Assembly: GCF_037893015.1 (NCBI RefSeq)
Contig: NC_133666.1
Coordinates: forward strand, 260,428,441-260,492,440
DNA length: 64,000 nucleotides
Reading direction: 5' to 3'
Source of the DNA: Macrotis lagotis
Taxonomy: Eukaryota; Chordata; Mammalia; Peramelemorphia; Peramelidae
The translations under genes were made by a program, and so were the position numbers. This document shows, piece after piece, positions 1 through 10,645 of this stretch. Within the stretch, counting starts at the first letter, position 1. The number at the start of each line of letters is the position of its first letter. The notes under the pieces were generated by a model, which saw nothing but the letters and a program-made list of their open reading frames with translations, did no database searches and was not told where the DNA came from.

Positions 1-68
1 CTCCCTGTTCCCCCTCCCCCCCCACAGGCCCAGACACACTTTCTCCCTCTCAGCTTTGCGTGTGTGCG

Positions 69-110
<42 letters not shown>
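1..110. repeat. Pyrimidine tract followed by (CA)n microsatellite
   Basis: Positions 1-24 are almost pure C/T and run into CACAG at 23-27, which resembles a splice acceptor but has no supporting exon. A (CA)19 tract covers 72-109. The short open frames over it encode only His-Thr repeats and are artefacts. Confidence 0.9.
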
Positions 111-111
<1 letters not shown>

Positions 112-1190
112 CCTTCTTTAAATGGTATGTACCATGCTACAGGGGCCTACCAAACATCAGACACTCTTTATCAGCAGTTGTGCCAGGGTCTCCATGGCAA
201 CAGTATAATAGATTTGCCCTTATTCAATCCCAGAGGCCACATTGAAGCGCAATGCAAAATTTGCTGGAGCTTGAATTCCTTTCAAGCCATGGCTCATGTG
301 TCAGGAAACAAGTCAATGCACAGACAAGCGGTAAACATAAAGATGGAAAGGAACCTTTACTCTCCAGTGCTGTTTGCTCACAGTGACATTCAGGAGCTCA
401 GACCCTTCTAGATCTCATTTCTGTCTCATTTTCTAGTTATTAATTCACTTCTTTGGAGGGAGCGAGGACGGTGGGGGGAGGGGGAGTGCCACGCTTTGCA
501 GTAATAAACCGCCGATGAAAGTGCAAATGGAGCCCGGCAGAAAGCGGAGGGAAGGCATCCCAGCCCTCAAGGTTATTGCATTCAATATGGCCGAGCTCCG
601 CCGAGGCCGAGGCCGAGGCCGAATTCCTGGCCTGGCCCAAGTCGACCCAGCCCCGGCCCAGAGTCCAGAAACAGCCGATCCTTGCAGCCCAGGGTCGGCT
701 TCCCCGGGCCTGGATGCTAGAAGCATCATCTCTGGGTCCAGGGAGTCGTGAAGGAAACAAAAGACTGGACGCGGGGCCCTTGTCTCTGCAGGCAGAAGGA
801 ATTCCCTGGAGCCACCTGAATTCTGCGCTGCCTAAAATAAGTGGAACTTCCCAGTTAAACACTCATTCGTTTCAGGTTTACTTTAATCATGAGCTTTGGG
901 ACCTCAAGATGATTACTTTGTTGGTTAATTATTTTCCCGGGCCACTGGCCTCAAAACCAAATTGCTCTTCTTCATTATTGTACACAGCCATCCGTACCTG
1001 GCTCCTTTATGAGGATACACGTTGCTTTTTCTTGGGCCTAAAGAATCACCCTTCTGAGGTTCTTGTTTGCCTTTTTAAAAATCATCACTGGAGTTTATTT
1101 GTTTATTTCCTTTTCTGTTTTGGGGATGTCACATAAGCAATTTGTCTTGTAGACAGTTTTTTTGCTGTTTTTAAAGCTCAAAGATCTGTG
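111..1190. other. Unique GC-richer block, candidate regulatory DNA
   Basis: No SINE or LINE similarity is visible over about 1.1 kb. It contains an RFX X-box-like palindrome (188-201), a G-rich run (457-485), a CCGAGG-type hexamer repeated about 4 times (600-625) and CpG-containing sequence around 590-720. TTAATTA-type homeobox cores occur near 437 and 926. The open frames of 140-186 codons here overlap on both strands and resemble no protein I know. Composition suggests a small CpG-rich regulatory element or an untranslated exon. Its status is inference. Confidence 0.4.
188..201 (+). promoter_or_regulatory. RFX X-box-like motif
   Basis: The sequence GTCTCCATGGCAAC differs at one position from the perfect palindromic X-box GTTGCCATGGCAAC if one T/G step is allowed in the left half. 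The right half-site GGCAAC is perfect. RFX factors bind such palindromes as dimers. No binding data are available. Confidence 0.4.
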
Positions 1191-1215
1191 ATTCAAAATA
1201 AAATTATAATAGATA

Positions 1216-1332
1216 GAAACAAAGCTAGAAAGAAAAAAATACCAGAAATCAAAGAAGAAAAGAGAAAGGGGGAGAGAGAGAGAGAAAGAGAGATGGAAGA
1301 ATGGAGGGAGGAGGGAGGAAGGAAACAAGATA
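1216..1332 (+). repeat. Purine-rich low-complexity tract
   Basis: About 115 bases are nearly all A/G, with (GA)n at 1272-1290 and GGAGGGA-type units to about 1322. No gene is visible. Confidence 0.8.
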
Positions 1333-1334
1333 GA

Positions 1335-1877
1335 GATATCTAGAACTTGAAAAAAGCTAATTTTAGCTTACCTTTGAGAAGATAATATTGTAATTTTTAA
1401 ACAGGTTTACCAAAAGAAAGTGCTTAAATTCAAATTTTCAAATGTAGTTTAACATTTTTTATAAGGGTTCTTTGCCTTTTGTTTGTGTGTCATGGACACT
1501 TTCTGTCCTTCTTAGAAACATGTTTGGATGGACTTCGTTCATAATTGAAGGAAATGCTAAATTTCATTAAGAGGTAAGTGAAAAGAAGACTGCAATTCCC
1601 CCTCCCCACCCCCATTCAATCTTCCGGAAATCTCCATAGACCCATGGACCCCAGGTCAAGAATGTCTGCTCTACCTTGAGAGGGTCTTAAAGTGTGTTAC
1701 TTTGCTCCCTATAGGACTTTGAACCTCCCACAAGAGACTGGTCCTTTCTCTCCCCATAGCACAGAACAAAAATTGTATGAAACAGAAAGGGACAAAAATT
1801 GCCTGGGATTAGGATGAAGAGAAATTCCAAGCTAAAATCTTCCATTCATAGAGTAAGGGACTTTCTTATTTTTAATT
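1335..1877. other. Unclassified AT-rich intergenic DNA
   Basis: No coding frame or repeat family is recognised. Confidence 0.4.
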
Positions 1878-2127
1878 TGTTTGTTGTTGAGTCATGAGAA
1901 TATGTCTGACTCTTCCTGACCCATTAGGGGTTTTCTTGACAAAGATACTGGAGTGGTTTGCCATTCCCTTCTCCAACTTATTTTACAGATGAGGAAACTG
2001 AGGCAAGCAGGGTTAAAGTGACTTGTCCAGGGTCACACACTAGTGAGTGTATGAGGTCACATTTGAACTCAGGATGATGAGACCTCTTGATTCTAGGTTC
2101 ATCACTCTATCCACTGTACCACTTAGC
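1878..2127 (-). repeat. MAR1-type CORE-SINE, near full length
   Basis: Read on the minus strand this has, in order, a tRNA-like head (GTACAGTGGATAGAGTG, then GAGTTCAAATGTGACCTCA), the CORE segment (CTCAGTTTCCTCATCTGTAAA), the linker GGCAAACCACTCCAGTATCTTTG and a tail with GTCAGGAAGAGTCAGACATA. That tail is shared with BovB/RTE LINEs, which mobilise this class. Divergence is moderate. Confidence 0.8.
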
Positions 2128-2228
2128 ATAGATGGAACTAAAACTATAGGTGTATTCTGTATGAAACTTCAGCTTCCTCATTTGTAAAATGAGGGCACTG
2201 GAGGTTTTTCCTAGATCTACTTTATTAA

Positions 2229-2257
<29 letters not shown>
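2229..2257. repeat. (CA)n microsatellite
   Basis: About 14 uninterrupted CA units. A short MIR/CORE remnant (CTTCCTCATTTGTAAAATGAGG) lies just upstream at 2172-2194. Confidence 0.9.
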
Positions 2258-2259
<2 letters not shown>

Positions 2260-2299
2260 TGTGCATACATATGCATCTTTATACTTACATATACTCAAC

Positions 2300-2864
2300 T
2301 GAATTATACCTGAAAAGTTGCAAATTCAAATTTTACATAATGAATCATATTTTTAAAGCTGCAGAAGAACTAGTGTTTTAAAGGGCCAGTAAGCCCTTTT
2401 GTAAATCAAAGAATCATACCATAGTTAAACTAATTGTCTCCTCCCTAATCTGTTTGGCAAATTTTTTTTTTCCTTTGGGTTTAATGAATCTTCTTAACAG
2501 GAAACACCTGTATTTTCATTTTAAACATGACAAGTTTTGTTTTTTAAAGACCAAAATGACCATTTGGCACCTTGCCTCCTTAAAACCAAAATGGCATTCT
2601 TTTTTCCCCTTTTTTATTGTACATATGACCTACTTATCTGCCTATTTTTTCCTGATATGGGTTAGTTTTGAGAGGTAATAAACCATTCAAAATGTTAATT
2701 CAATATCACATACCACTAGGATAAGATGACTGAATTTTACAGAATGAGGGCAAGATCAATGTGGAATAAAGGCTGCTCTGGGTTATTAAGGCTATTTCAG
2801 CAGTAGACCAACTCCCGTAGCTTAAAAAAAGAAGACTTTGAGTAAAATCCCACCATTTTCCTAA
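2300..2864. other. Unclassified intergenic DNA
   Basis: T-rich sequence with no recognisable gene. Frames here are short and unremarkable. Confidence 0.4.
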
Positions 2865-3038
2865 ATTCAAATCCGGCTTCAAATACTTGCTAGCCATGTG
2901 ACTCTGGGCAAGTCACTTAATGCTGTTTGCATCAATTTCCTCTCTTAAATGAGTTGAAGAAAGATGTGGTAAATAATTCCAGTATCTTTTGCCAAGAAAA
3001 CCCCCAAAATAGGGCCACAAAGTGGCAGAAACAATTAA
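2865..3038 (+). repeat. MAR1-type CORE-SINE, degraded
   Basis: It contains AAATTCAAATCCGGCTTCAAA, GTGACTCTGGGCAAGTCACT, a CORE remnant and CCAGTATCTTTTGCCAAGAAAA, followed by a BovB-like tail (GGGCCACAAAGTGGCAGAAAC). The head is missing. Confidence 0.75.
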
Positions 3039-3641
3039 AGCATCTAAATACCAACAGTCCCAGTAAGAGACTATGCTAATTTTTCCTGGAAAAGCTTTAG
3101 TTAAGTAGGAGAAGCTCATCATTAAACGCTGACCACCTCAGTACTGAATTTTTGGCCACTGGCAGCCCATGAAACAAAGGAAAATATAAAATGCTCTTCC
3201 TTTCTACAACTATGCAGACAGGTTAATAGAATCAGAGCATTCTTAGTTGTGTGTGCTCTACTTGTGAGATCCTTATGCAGTGATACACTATTGGGGCACT
3301 GAAAAATCCACATTTTAACATTCTCACTATAAATTCAATCAAAAGACAAAAGGAAGTTGTACCTGGGTGGAAGGATTGCTCATAAGTTCTCCTGGTAGAG
3401 GGAAATAAGTTGGTGGAGTCAATTTTGCTGTGAGTTCAAAGGCAACCAGAAACATTTCATAGGGCCCTTCCTTATCTCCTACAGTAGTACACAAGATAAG
3501 TATTCCAAAAAGACCACCATAAAGATGAGGACAGCTGCTATACCATTATCTATTACGGATAATGATGATGTAAGAAAGTACATGAAGGACTTAGTAAGAT
3601 TCTACATATTAAATCAACAAATGCTTTAATCAACAAAAAAG

Positions 3642-3697
3642 ACCCAGGATCTTTAAAGCACTTAACTCAGAGTCTAGCATATAGTAGGAATTATATA
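3642..3697 (+). repeat. MIR tail fragment
   Basis: AAGCACTTAACTCAGAGTCTAGCATATAGTAGGAA matches the 3' part of mammalian MIR SINEs. Confidence 0.55.
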
Positions 3698-3950
3698 GTT
3701 ATTCCCTTCCTCTCCCCCACCCCCCAAAACTCAGGGTTTTCAATGCAGAGGTGAACACTGGGGAGAAGAACAAAAAATAGTCTAGAAAACATGGTTCAGA
3801 GTACAAAATAAAGGATGCCAAAGCTTGAAGACTTATTTTTAAGTCAAGAAGAAGCAGGCTCTATCTTGGGGGCATTTTCTTTTGCCTATAATTTGCCAAT
3901 AATTACACATTTCTAGCTTCCCAAGATTTCTCGTGATAAATAAATGGAGG

Positions 3951-4118
3951 GACAACTAGGTGGTGCAGTGGATAGAGCACTGGCCCTGGAGTTAGGAGTA
4001 CCTGAGTTCAAATCCGGCCTCAGACACTTAATAATACCTAGCTATGTGATCTTGGGCAAGCCAATTAACCTCACTGCCTTGCCAAAACCTAAAAAATAAA
4101 AATAAAAATAAAAATAAA
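3951..4118 (+). repeat. Poly(A) tRNA-derived SINE with TSD
   Basis: It starts GACAACTAGGTGGTGCAGTG and carries GAGTTCAAATCCGGCCTCAG (B-box region). It ends GCCTTGCCAAAACCT and an (AAAAT)n A-rich tail. A perfect 13-bp TSD, AAATAAATGGAGG, lies at 3938-3950 and 4119-4131. The intact TSD marks a relatively young L1-type insertion. Confidence 0.93.
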
Positions 4119-4326
4119 AAATAAATGGAGGCTACTCATAATAATCAGTGGAAGAACAGAAGATTATTGAGTGGCACCAATTTATTTCTCCCATTTCTTC
4201 CTATTATTTCTCTCAAGAAAAATATGTTGTATAGAAAAGTAACACCTGTCAGTGAACATATATTCTCTGTAGAATGACCAAGGACTATTTTCTAGATTGA
4301 TATTTATTTGGAAAGTATGGCATCAT

Positions 4327-4567
4327 GGGTATTAGCTGGACTTGTCATCAGGAAGACATCTTACCTCCAGCACTTCTTAGCTCTGTAACTATCCACAAGT
4401 CATTTGATTTGAATGAGCTTCAGTTCTTCATCTATAAAATGAAAAGGATAGAATCCATAGAACCAAGCTCATGGATTTGTTTTGAGACTCAAATGAAATC
4501 ATGTCTATAAAATACTCTGCAAACCAATATAAATGTCATTCATCATTACTATTATTATTATTATTAT
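4327..4567 (+). repeat. MIR-family SINE
   Basis: The tRNA-like head is followed by TCAGTTCTTCATCTATAAAATG, then AAATGAAATCATGTCTATAAAATACTC, and a run of ATT units at the 3' end. This is the classic MIR/THER order, well diverged. Confidence 0.7.
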
Positions 4568-5089
4568 TTGAAGAGAGTCAAGAAACAATATATATTACTA
4601 GCACAAAACAAGGACAAAATGAACTGATTATTTTAATAAACAGAACTTTTTATTTTTTTTGATGGCAAAAGAGGGCTTCACTACCAAGACAGCTCTCTCT
4701 ATAGTCAGTCTGTTGACTTGAATAGAGAGGAAAAAATCATTACCTAACTAGAAGTACAAAAAATTAGAAGATATGGAAGATAATGAGGAAATTGCAACCT
4801 AATCTATTAAAAAGCATTAATATAAAAAAATTAGAAGTGTATAATATAATAGTATTAAAGACAACCACCATATTCTAAGAAAATTTAATGTTTTTTAAAA
4901 GTTCTATAACATGGAAAGCTGCCTCAACAAGAAAAGACATGGTCTCTTTGCCAGAAAGAGAGATATGGAAGCCAAATGGAAAACTAATTCAGAATATAAA
5001 ATCATTTGTAAAGTCTTACTAAAGAGGATGATGGAAGATTGTTCTGAGATTTGATCCATAGGCTTCATCCTACTGCCAATGGGGGTCCA

Positions 5090-5090
<1 letters not shown>
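4568..5090. other. Unclassified AT-rich DNA, possible old LINE remnant
   Basis: Positions 4910-5060 look like decayed coding sequence of a LINE, but no motif is clear enough to assign a family. Confidence 0.25.
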
Positions 5091-5129
<39 letters not shown>

Positions 5130-5130
5130 A
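5091..5130. repeat. (CA)n microsatellite
   Basis: About 20 CA units, interrupted once by TA. Confidence 0.9.
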
Positions 5131-5354
5131 AAATGAACCAAAGATTTAGAAACAATTACAGGTTGACACATAATGGGAGATTGCAATCTGCATGACTGAA
5201 GACTGCAGTGACCACAGCAATGGCAATACAGGTTCAATGCAGTACTGATCTATTTGTCTGTCTATCTACCTACTTGAAACAATTTGAAGAGTGTCATGAA
5301 AAATGCCTATGCCCTGAACAAAATTAATCATTAAAGTGTATTGGGAATTATCTA

Positions 5355-5470
5355 TCCAAATTAAGCTGATATGAACTCTTTGAGAGAAGGGATCTTTTTT
5401 TTTGTATCTTTAAATACATAGCACATTGTTGATACTTAGTAAACATTTAATAAATGTGTGCTGATTGGTA
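5355..5470 (+). repeat. L2-type LINE 3' end
   Basis: It has the L2 3' order: AACTCTTTGAGAGAAGGGATC, a T-rich stretch, ATAGCACATTGTTGATACTTAGT, then TTAATAAATGTGTGCTGATTG. Confidence 0.7.
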
Positions 5471-5821
5471 AAAGAGAATCCCACAAAGTATTTTTATGTG
5501 TGCTCTTTTAGAGTTATTTTACAGTTTTGTCAGAACCTCTAAGGACCTCCTTTCATTGGCTATTTCCTTGGGCTTTGCATACTAAATAACTTCTCAACAC
5601 TGCACAGTGCTAATATGCCTCATAAACATGAAGATTTCCCAGGACCCATCTACTTCTCAACAGGGAGCCTTATCAAAAAGGTTAAAAGAACTAAATAGTC
5701 TCCTCTGCTCCCCAAATCAAAGAAGTGCTGATAAATGTTGAATAACCAACTTTTAGGTGGGAAAAGGCAGACATGACATATTTTTAAGTTTTGTCTTCAT
5801 TATTAATATCAATTAAAAATA

Positions 5822-6190
5822 ATATTCATTAGAAGCCTATTATGTATCAGGTTCTATGTTAAGTACTGGAGATACAAAGAGGAAAAAGACAGTCCCTTAT
5901 GCTTAAGGAGCTTACAATCTAATGGAAAAGATGGGAAGCACATATAGACAAAACAAGTTATATACAGGAGAAATAGGAAATAATTCACAGAGGGAATGTA
6001 TCAGAATTAAAAGGAGTTCAGGAAGCCTTTCAGTAAAAGAGAAGATTTTCAGCTGAGTCTTAAAGGAAGTCATGGAGGACAGTAGATAGAATGGAGGGGG
6101 GAGGTTCTAAATCAGGGGAGAGCCAGAAATAATGTCTGGAGGCAAGAGATGGAGGGTCTTACACTTAGAGCAGTCATTGATTTCTTAAGT
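5822..6190 (+). repeat. Ancient long mammalian repeat, copy 1
   Basis: It begins CCTATTATGTATCAGGTTCTATG and passes through GGAGATACAAAGAGGAAAAAGACAG, AGGAGCTTACAATCTAATGG and CTGAGTCTTAAAGGAAGTCATGGAGG. The same string of blocks recurs near 8790, 15640, 16860, 20290, 26900, 53980 and 59660, so the family is defined within the window. It is probably LINE-derived. The exact family is uncertain. Confidence 0.65.
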
Positions 6191-6292
6191 ATAGAGGATC
6201 AACATAACATTAAATCATAACCTCCCCTGATGTTATGGTCTTCTTTCAGAAGGAAAGACAAATATCATCATCATCAAATCACGACTCAACTT

Positions 6293-6376
6293 GTGCTGTC
6301 TGCCAGTTTCTGAGATATAAATGATGCACTGAAAATTTAACAATCAGCTCTGTTGCTGATGGCTTCAACACACCAT
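6293..6376 (+). repeat. Dispersed repeat shared with 11235-11322
   Basis: CTGCCAGTTTCTGAGATATAAATG, then AAAATTTAACAATCAGCTCTGT, resembles 11238-11300 (GCCAATTCCTGAGGTATAAATG, TTTTAACAATTGGTTCTTTG) at roughly 75-80 percent by eye. Family not recognised. Confidence 0.5.
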
Positions 6377-6761
6377 TCTTCCCATACAATGATATGATTA
6401 TTAGTACTGCCTGTTTCTCCAATTGCATAGTTAGTATTAAGTTCATTTAGAGTAGAAGCTAATATATAAAGTCTTAAAATCAAATTCTAGAACTAGGGAA
6501 GCCTTTAAAAATTATGAAATCCAATGTCTTTATTTGGTAGATGATGAAACTGAGAGTTTAAATGACTAACATCATACATCTGGGTTTAGAATAAAAGCCT
6601 CTTAAATCCAAACTACAGGGGTACGTCTGGAGAGCTATGGTTCCATACCTTCAATTCAATTCAATTTGAGATCTTTTATCAAATGTCTATCATGTGCAAA
6701 ATCCTATCCTAGGAACTGAGAGAGACATGAATTTTAGGTAACACATAGTTTTTGCTTTCAG

Positions 6762-6950
6762 AGGGCATCTAGATAGGGCAGTTGATAGATTGCTGAACCT
6801 GGAGTCAGAAAAAAATCTTCCTGACTTCAAATCTGGTCTCAGCCAGAAAGTTTCTTCATTTGCAAAAGGAGTCAGAGAAGGAAATGACAAACCACTCCAG
6901 TATCTTTGCCAAGAAAACCCTAAATGGGATCATAAAGAGTCACAAAAGTC
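6762..6950 (+). repeat. MAR1-type CORE-SINE with internal deletion
   Basis: Head GGCATCTAGATAGGGCAGTTG, then CTTCAAATCTGGTCTCAG, then a jump to GAAAGTTTCTTCATTTGCAAAAG. The linker (GACAAACCACTCCAGTATCTTTG) and BovB-like tail (GGGATCATAAAGAGTCACA) follow. About 45 bases around the tRNA/CORE junction are missing. Confidence 0.8.
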
Positions 6951-6984
6951 ACAAAAGTAGATAACCATAATACAAAATAATATA

Positions 6985-7046
6985 GGTGTATTGTGGGTAT
7001 ATGTATATATGCGTATATGTGTATATGTGTATGTATATATATAGTT
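6985..7046. repeat. (TATG)n/(TA)n simple repeat
   Basis: Alternating TATG and TATA units. Confidence 0.8.
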
Positions 7047-7239
7047 GTAATAAAAAGATGCAAAATAAATAGAATTGCTAAAGAGGAAGCAAAGAAGGGA
7101 GGGAGGACATGGTGAGTGGTATGAACAAAGTCAGGTAAGTGGGAGGTGCATAGTGTGTTCAGTAGGCAGAGAGATCTGTTCAACTGGAGTGATCAAAGAT
7201 ATGGTGAGGAATAATATAAGAAAAGAAGAAAAGTAGTCA

Positions 7240-7811
7240 ACCTGAAGCCTGCTTCCCCTTCTAGTTTCCCTTCCACCCAGGACCCTGTTTAACTTAAGAG
7301 GAGAGCACCAGGCCTTTTAAACAATAATTCTCCAACAACAAGAAAAGATCTAAAGCACATGCACTTGGGCCAGTTTGCTGCTTAACACAAAAAGCCGTAT
7401 TTATCCACCCTGCTTTTTAAATGGCCGTGAGAAGTGATCAAAACATAGTTTGTCTGATAAAACCAAAGACCTTGACACCATTCCAATCAGAATTTCATCA
7501 TAAACAGCAAGGGGATAAGAACTGCTTCAATTTCATTGTATCTTATAAATAACCTGAAGTTTCATTTGAATTGGAATATTTCAAGCATTGCTGAACTCTT
7601 GACCATGCAGATCACCTTCAAGTGAGCTGGGCTGTAATGTATTCCATTAGGTTAGACTTCTTCCTCTCAGCTTTTATTATTACTAATTTTTTCTCTTGCT
7701 TTTCTTCTCTCTTGTCTGACAGATTTGCAACCAACGTGGATTTGGAATTCTTTACTGTTGTCATTCCATTTTCTCTCATTATTCCTGTTTTGATAAGTCA
7801 ATAAACAAGTA
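7240..7811. other. Unique block, candidate conserved non-coding DNA
   Basis: No repeat family is recognisable. The sequence is balanced, non-repetitive and rich in short AT motifs such as CTTTTTAAATGGC and TTATAAATAACC. The 60-codon frame at 7622-7804 resembles nothing known. Conservation is inferred, not shown. Confidence 0.3.
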
Positions 7812-8145
7812 TTTATTAATCACCTCTCAAGTTGTGTTCAGAGAAGACCAGCACCTCCAGTGTGAGGCCTTGCTAAGCCCTTTTCAGGGCTGTTTATCCA
7901 CCTTCATTGGCCAACTGCCCCCCCCCCCAACCCTCACCAGTGGCTCCAAGTAGTAGTAGCCAGCACAGGGGCTACATCTTGGTAAAACTCTCAAGCCGAT
8001 GGACTAAACCAGCTCATGAATAATTGACAGGCTTCAAACCCATCAATGAGTTAGGGGATGTCTACTCCAAGCACATGAAGATGATCCCCAACTGAATTTG
8101 TTCCAATTGTCATAAAGGCAACTGAAGCAGTCACTATGGAACACT
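7812..8145 (+). repeat. RTE-type LINE 3' region, 5' half
   Basis: It shares ordered blocks with 32695-32960: CAGCACCTCCAGTGTGAGGC, GCTAAGCCCTTTTCAGGGCT, TTCAAACCCATCAATGAGTTAG, CCAAGCACATGAAGATG and a CATAAAGGCAACTGAAGCAG segment. A SINE interrupts it and it resumes at 8456. Assignment to the RTE clade is from remembered 3' UTR sequence. Confidence 0.55.
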
Positions 8146-8455
8146 AGTTAGGGTAGTGCAGTAGAAAGAGCACTAACTCTGGAGTCAAGAGTATCTGAGT
8201 TCAAATCCTGCCTCGGGTACTTGACACTTACTACCTGGGTGACCCTGGACAAGTTATTTAACTGTGATTGCCTTCCATCCGGAGCCATCTCCCATCATCT
8301 TGATTCATATCTGACCACAGGACCCAGATGGCTCTGGGAGGAGAAAATGAGGCTGGTGATTTGGTACAGCACCCCCTCACTCACATTCAATTCATGTGCA
8401 TGTCACAGCATCATGGCATCTCTTCCTAGAGAACAAAGGACAAACAAGAAGACAT
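8146..8455 (+). repeat. tRNA-derived SINE with RTE-type tail, nested
   Basis: The head GTAGTGCAGTAGAAAGAGCAC and GAGTTCAAATCCTGCCTCGG are followed by GAGCCATCTCCCATCATCTTG, GACCCAGATGGCTCTGGGAG and AGAACAAAGGACAAACAAGA. The same body is found on the minus strand at 36706-36969 and 43310-43496. It splits the RTE 3' region, so it inserted later. Confidence 0.7.
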
Positions 8456-8603
8456 AGAAGACATCAAGGTCATCCACTGTATCTTGAGCCACTGGAGTGA
8501 GGCAACTCTGGCTCACTTAAATCCAATTCACTCTGGAGTCAAGACATCACCCGGTGATGTCATTAGACCTCTTCAAAACAAAGGACAAACAAGATCAAGT
8601 GCA
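8456..8603 (+). repeat. RTE-type LINE 3' region, 3' half
   Basis: It continues the element broken at 8145: GGTCATCCACTGTATCTTGAG, TTAAATCCAATTCACTCTGG, GTCAAGACATCACCCGGTGA and CAAAACAAAGGACAAACAAG. It ends near the expected CAAACAA tail. Confidence 0.6.
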
Positions 8604-8789
8604 GATCTGGGGATATGAATGCAATAAATAAAGCAATTCTATCCCTCAAGGATTACACCTTGGGGCTGGGGAAGGAGTACAAATAAATGAGTATTTACAG
8701 ATTGAATTTCAAAAATTAAAAATTAATTGATTAGTTTTTAAAATTAAATTTTAAAGGAATCAATATAAATAAATCTAAGACAGTTTAGG

Positions 8790-9205
8790 AAGGAGGGCAC
8801 TAATAGTTGATAGGATCAGGAAGGATATCATAAAGAACCATTCTGTAAAGGAAGAGATTGTATGATGAGGGAGGTGATGAGGGAGTGCATTCCATACACA
8901 GCAGGCAAACAGGGCAAAGACTGCACATGTATGAGAAAGGGAGAAGGCCAATTTGGCTGCTCACAGAGTATAAGAAGGGGGGTGATATGTCATAAGACTG
9001 GAAAGTTAGATTGAGACCAGACAGAGAAAAGTCTTTAAAACCTAAACAAAAGAGTTTATATTTGATTCTAGAATCTAGAAGCAATAGGAAACATTGGGGT
9101 TTTATTCAGTCCAGTAACGTCATGGTCAGATCTGGGCTTCAGGAAAAATCACTTTGGCAGCAGAATGGGAAAAGACTTGAGGCTGGGAGACCAATTAGGA
9201 GGCCA
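8790..9205 (+). repeat. Ancient long mammalian repeat, copy 2
   Basis: It holds later blocks of the family: GGAGTGCATTCCATACACAGC, TTTATATTTGATTCTAGAATC, GCAATAGGAAACATTGGGGTTT, AATCACTTTGGCAGC and GACTTGAGGCTGGGAGACC. The same blocks occur at 17150-17270. Confidence 0.65.
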
Positions 9206-9209
9206 CAGG

Positions 9210-9835
9210 AAAACAAGCCTGACCTCTCTTTTATAGCCTGGGGGATAATTATAAATTATGGGCAACTGTGAGCTCCCTTTTCCTTGGGTGCACAGCTGCT
9301 TCCCCTTCCAATTGTGTCAGTATGCCTTCTTTTCTTCTCCTTTCTGCTCATTATCCACCTACCCCACCCCAGATGTGTGCATAGGGGATGGGTACTGGCA
9401 CATACACCACCCATCATACAAGTATAACCAACTTTATAATATTCAAACTTTGATTCATTCTGGATAAAAGTTTTCACAATCTGATACATTCACAAAGTAC
9501 CTCATCTTGCTGTTGCATCAATTACTTTTCCATCTGTCCTCCTGATTCTATTTCCTTCTTGTGTATCTTTAGCTGCCTCTTTTTCCCCTGAACTCCTACC
9601 TCCGATGTTGGTCAAGTTACTGGTGATCCTGCCTTTCTTTCACCTCCTTTTCTGACTGCAATTGCTCTTTTCCATCTCCAAATTCCCCCTCCTCCCTACT
9701 TTACTCTGAGTCTTTCTGCCACTATTAATTCTTTTGCTGCTTCAATCTACTTCTAGGGCTCACTCTCAAGTCTTTTACCTTTCTTCCTACAACAGATCCT
9801 TTCTCCATGAAGATGAGCAGCATAGGGTGGGTTGT
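9210..9835. other. Unclassified C/T-rich intergenic DNA
   Basis: No gene or repeat recognised. Overlapping short frames on both strands at 9256-9489 are unremarkable. Confidence 0.4.
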
Positions 9836-9853
9836 GGGGGGGGGGGGGGGGGG
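9836..9853. repeat. G18 homopolymer
   Basis: Eighteen uninterrupted G residues, unusually long for a vertebrate genome. A C-run and short (CA)n occur at 9989-10012. Confidence 0.9.
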
Positions 9854-10017
9854 ACAAGCATCCTCAGTCTTGCCTTGGGACCAAAGAACTCAGACCAGGT
9901 TTAATGAGGGCTTCTAGTCACAACTGGAGGTATAACTTTCCTGTTCTTTCCTTCTCTCATTCCCTTGAGTCTGGCAGAATGATAAATACCCCCCCACACA
10001 CACACACACACCCATAC

Positions 10018-10118
10018 CCAAGGCTAAAGTCATACAGCTAGTCTGAGGTAGGATTTGAATTCAGTTTCTCCTGACTTCAGGATCAATGTTACCCCCTGCA
10101 CCATCAAGCTGACGCCAT
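10018..10118 (-). repeat. MIR/CORE-type SINE head fragment
   Basis: AGTCATACAGCTAGTCTGAGG, then GGATTTGAATTCAG and CTGACTTCAGGATCAATG, form the tRNA-like half in reverse orientation. Confidence 0.6.
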
Positions 10119-10253
10119 CCAAGATTTATCATCAATGTCAAGATGAACTACAGAAAGTTGATATCCTGTCGTATTAGTTCAGGGATCCTAACAAGAGCTG
10201 AACAATATATGATTATTTATTACTGTCAATTCATCTTCCCCTTCCCCTTCCTA

Positions 10254-10645
10254 GGCATCTAGGTGGCCCAGTAGATAGAGCACTGGGCCTGGAATCAGGG
10301 ACTTGAGTTCAAATTTAACCTCAGACATTTATTAGCTGTGTGACCCTAGAAAAGTCACAGCCTCAGTTTCCTCAGGTGAACAATAGGAATAATAATAATA
10401 GTATTAACATTCCTGGGGTGTTATTAGATCTGGCATTTGGTAGATTATTTTTTTTTAGGTTTTTTTTGCAAGACAAATGGGGTTAACTGGCTTGCCCAAG
10501 GCCACACAGCTAGGTAATTATTAAGTGTCTGAGACCGGATTTGAACTCAGGCACTCCTGACTCCAGGGCTGGTGCTTTATCCACTTCGCCACCTAGCCAC
10601 CCCCATTTGGTAGATTCTTAATAAAAGCTTATTCCCTTTCCTTCT
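10254..10645 (+). repeat. MIR-like SINE split by a younger SINE
   Basis: The head (CATCTAGGTGGCCCAGTAGA), GTGTGACCCTAGAAAAGTCAC and CTCAGTTTCCTCAGGTGAAC run to 10446. The tail resumes at 10604-10645 as TTGGTAGATTCTTAATAAAAGC. The interval 10447-10603 is a later insertion and is annotated separately. Confidence 0.75.
10447..10603 (-). repeat. Poly(A) tRNA-derived SINE with TSD, nested in MIR
   Basis: On the minus strand it reads from GGGGGTGGCTAGGTGGCGAAG to GCCTTGGGCAAGCCAGTTAAC and an A-rich tail, seen on the plus strand as T-rich at 10447-10471. A perfect 13-bp TSD, CATTTGGTAGATT, is at 10434-10446 and 10604-10616. Confidence 0.93.

Noticed and set aside
1-28. Splice-acceptor-like pyrimidine tract with CAG
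   Set aside because: The sequence after it is a CA microsatellite and no coding frame or downstream donor is convincing.
60-411. Overlapping open frames starting in the (CA)n tract
   Set aside because: The N-termini are His-Thr repeats from the microsatellite and the rest has no domain, splice support or homology that I can see.
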